From assembly GCA_022180725.1 (NCBI GenBank), contig BQMO01000004.1:62001-126000 (forward strand): a stretch of 64,000 nt of DNA, in the 5' to 3' direction. The translations under genes were made by a program, and so were the position numbers. Origin of the DNA: Phycisphaerae bacterium (GTDB lineage: Bacteria > Planctomycetota > Phycisphaerae > Phycisphaerales > UBA1924). Of this stretch, positions 62,286 through 64,000 are shown in pieces. The notes under the pieces are model-generated. The model searched no databases and was not told the origin of the DNA. It saw nothing but the letters and a program-made list of their open reading frames with translations. The number at the start of each line of letters is the position of its first letter. Position 1 is the stretch's first letter.

Positions 62286-64000
62286 ATGCAGGAATACCGC
62301 GCGTATCAAGGACGGGGCGAGGGACGGGGCGAGGGTGGGGGTGTTGGCGGCCGCGATCTTGCGGCGGCGGTGGAGTCGCGCCTGGATCGGCGCGGGTTCC
62401 AAGACCATCACTGGTCTGGGACGTTTTGGGAATACCTGGACATCTGCGCGGCGAACCCCGGGGTGGCGCGGAACGCGTACCAGCGGCTGTACGACGCGAT
62501 CATGGCGCAGGGCGTGGAGAAGTACAAGGTCTTCAAGAAGGACGTGACGCGGTACCGGTTCTTCGCGGACCCGTTCGAGGACGGCGCCGACGCGATTTAT
62601 GGCCTGGACTCGGCGTTGATGCAGCTGGTGGATTGCCTTCGCGCGGCGGCGGAGGGGTACGGGACGGACAAGCGGATTCTGCTGCTGCACGGGCCGGTGG
62701 GGAGCAGCAAGAGCACGATGGCGCGGCTGCTGAAGAAGGGGGTGGAGGCGTACAGCCGAACGCCCGAGGGGGCGATGTACTCGTTCTCGTGGCTGCTGGA
62801 CGAGCACTGCGAGGTGGCGCCCGGGGCGAGCGCGAAGGAGGCGCTGCGGACGCACGCGTTCCCGTGCCCGATGCACGAGGACCCGCTGGTCTTGATCCCG
62901 CGGGAGGCGCGGGAGGACGTGCTGGCGAAGATGAACGCGGCGTACAAGCCCAAGCATCACGGGGGCCGCTTGCGGGTGGTGGGCGACCCGGACCCGTTCT
63001 GCCGGAAGGTGTACGAGGACCTGATGCGGTTCTACGAGGGTGACTGGCGGAAGGCGATGGAGCACGTGCGGGTGCGGCGGATCGTGCTGAGCGAGAAGGA
63101 TCGGGTGGGGATCGGAACGTTCCAGCCCAAGGACGAGAAGAACCAGGACAGCACGGAACTGACCGGGGACATCAACTACCGGAAGATCGCGGTGTACGGG
63201 AGCGACAGCGACCCGCGGGCGTTCAACTTCGACGGGGAGTTGAACATTGCCAATCGCGGGGTGTGCGAGTTCATCGAGATTCTGAAGCTGGACGTGGCGT
63301 TCTTGTATGACCTGCTGGGGGCGACGCAGGAGCACACGATCAAGCCGAAGAAGTTCGCGCAGACGGCGATCGACGAGGTGATCCTGGGGCACACGAACGA
63401 GCCGGAGTACAAGCGGCTGCAGAGCAACGAGATGATGGAGGCCTTCCGCGACCGGACGATCAAGATTGACGTGCCGTACAACATCCGGCTGGACGACGAG
63501 GTGCGGATCTACGAGAAGACGTTCGGGCCGGGGAGGATCCAGGGGATTCACATCGCGCCGCACACGCTGGAGGTGGCGGCGATGTGGGCGGTCTTGACGC
63601 GGCTGGAGGAGCCGAAGAAGGCCGGGCTGTCGCTCCTACAGAAGTTGAAGTTGTACAACGGGAAGAGCATCCCCGGGTTCACGGAGGACAGCGTGCGGGA
63701 GTTGCGGGAGGAGGCGCACCGGGAGGGGATGAACGGGATCTCGCCGCGGTACGTGCAGGACAAGGTGAGCAACGCGCTGGTGAGCCGGCAGGCCCTGGAG
63801 GACAAGGGGATCAACCCGTTCATGGTGATGAACGAGCTGGAGAGCGGGTTGAGCCACCACTCGCTGCTGAGCGACGAGAACATGCGGAAGCGCTACCGGG
63901 AACTGCTGAGCGTGGTGAAGGAGGAGTACGAGGACATCATCAAGGGCGAGGTGCAGCGGGCGATCTCGGCGGACGAGGACGCCATCCGGCGGCTGTGCGC
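62286..64000 (+). CDS. prkA: PrkA serine protein kinase, 3' end beyond window
   Basis: 571 residues visible from ATG 62286 (GGGAG SD; a TGA sits in frame two codons upstream). After a G/R-rich start comes '[45 protein letters not shown]', the PrkA N-terminus, then the AAA-type P-loop '[18 protein letters not shown]' (GPVGSSKST at 136-144). Further PrkA blocks follow: 'FFADPF', '[43 protein letters not shown]', '[16 protein letters not shown]'. An AAA-Ser/Thr kinase linked to stress, sporulation or stationary phase in other bacteria. In the 254-bp upstream gap a TATAAA (62131) preceded by GGAACT at 17 bp spacing is a possible stress-sigma promoter. yeaH/spoVR partners would lie beyond the window. 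Confidence 0.93.
   Translation, partial: MQEYRAYQGRGEGRGEGGGVGGRDLAAAVESRLDRRGFQDHHWSGTFWEYLDICAANPGVARNAYQRLYDAIMAQGVEKYKVFKKDVTRYRFFADPFEDGADAIYGLDSALMQLVDCLRAAAEGYGTDKRILLLHGPVGSSKSTMARLLKKGVEAYSRTPEGAMYSFSWLLDEHCEVAPGASAKEALRTHAFPCPMHEDPLVLIPREAREDVLAKMNAAYKPKHHGGRLRVVGDPDPFCRKVYEDLMRFYEGDWRKAMEHVRVRRIVLSEKDRVGIGTFQPKDEKNQDSTELTGDINYRKIAVYGSDSDPRAFNFDGELNIANRGVCEFIEILKLDVAFLYDLLGATQEHTIKPKKFAQTAIDEVILGHTNEPEYKRLQSNEMMEAFRDRTIKIDVPYNIRLDDEVRIYEKTFGPGRIQGIHIAPHTLEVAAMWAVLTRLEEPKKAGLSLLQKLKLYNGKSIPGFTEDSVRELREEAHREGMNGISPRYVQDKVSNALVSRQALEDKGINPFMVMNELESGLSHHSLLSDENMRKRYRELLSVVKEEYEDIIKGEVQRAISADEDAIRRLC

Overview
The window looks like chromosomal DNA of a high-GC planctomycete, probably a Phycisphaerae-type lineage. 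The pointers are an ECF sigma factor of the planctomycete-expanded class overlapping a TPR-containing Ser/Thr kinase, two small membrane proteins with C-terminal CxxC...CPxCG zinc ribbons, PrkA, a MEMO1-family protein, a dispersed repeat that reads 'EPRA-stop' at gene ends, and very strong C/G bias at third codon positions. Only generic family knowledge was available; no database search was run.

Layout. 1-5.1 kb: 3' part of a TolC-type outer-membrane efflux gene, cystathionine beta-synthase, and a secreted M60-type metalloprotease. 5.1-13.0 kb: a secreted repeat protein, the ECF sigma/kinase pair, a FabF-like ketosynthase, a MEMO-family protein and a small membrane protein. 13.2-13.56 kb: tmRNA (ssrA). 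13.53-24.99 kb: an 11.4-kb integrative element inserted in the tmRNA 3' end and bounded by a perfect 29-bp direct repeat. 25.3-31.8 kb: GNAT, two regulators, tsaB, a beta-barrel protein, HU/IHF, nadA and a PilZ protein. 32-41.7 kb: a surface-glycan cluster with five glycosyltransferases, a KdsC-like phosphatase and an HldE-like bifunctional enzyme. 41.9-50.5 kb: a CPBP protease, trpC, a redoxin-like protein, ppdK, pabB/trpE and trpS. 50.6-53.8 kb: a transition zone with a cupin, a decayed trpS fragment, a PD-(D/E)XK nuclease and a glycosyltransferase. 53.8-64 kb: zinc-ribbon proteins, truA, an HtrA protease, the queuosine genes queD, queE and queC, a methyltransferase, trmB and the 5' part of prkA.

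The most unusual region is the integrative element. It carries a tyrosine integrase, an excisionase-like HTH protein, a CHC2/Toprim/DUF3987 primase-helicase, a prohead-protease/major-capsid fusion expressed with a small sigma-70-like protein, a restriction-modification pair whose methylase has a perfectly spaced promoter implying a leaderless mRNA, a YdjM-like protein and a ClpP-like SDH-family protease. It has no portal, terminase or tail gene. Its attP lies inside the integrase reading frame: in the circular form the integrase would continue in frame for 92 codons that now sit at the opposite end of the element.

At a larger scale the + strand is strongly C-rich from 1 to about 50.5 kb (outside the element) and G-rich from about 52.5 kb onward. 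This is an origin-like or inversion-like skew switch. The element is neutral, consistent with recent arrival. Two repeat families are worth attention: the EPRA repeat that supplies stop codons, and a C/G-rich palindromic repeat that has inserted in frame inside a glycosyltransferase and TruA.
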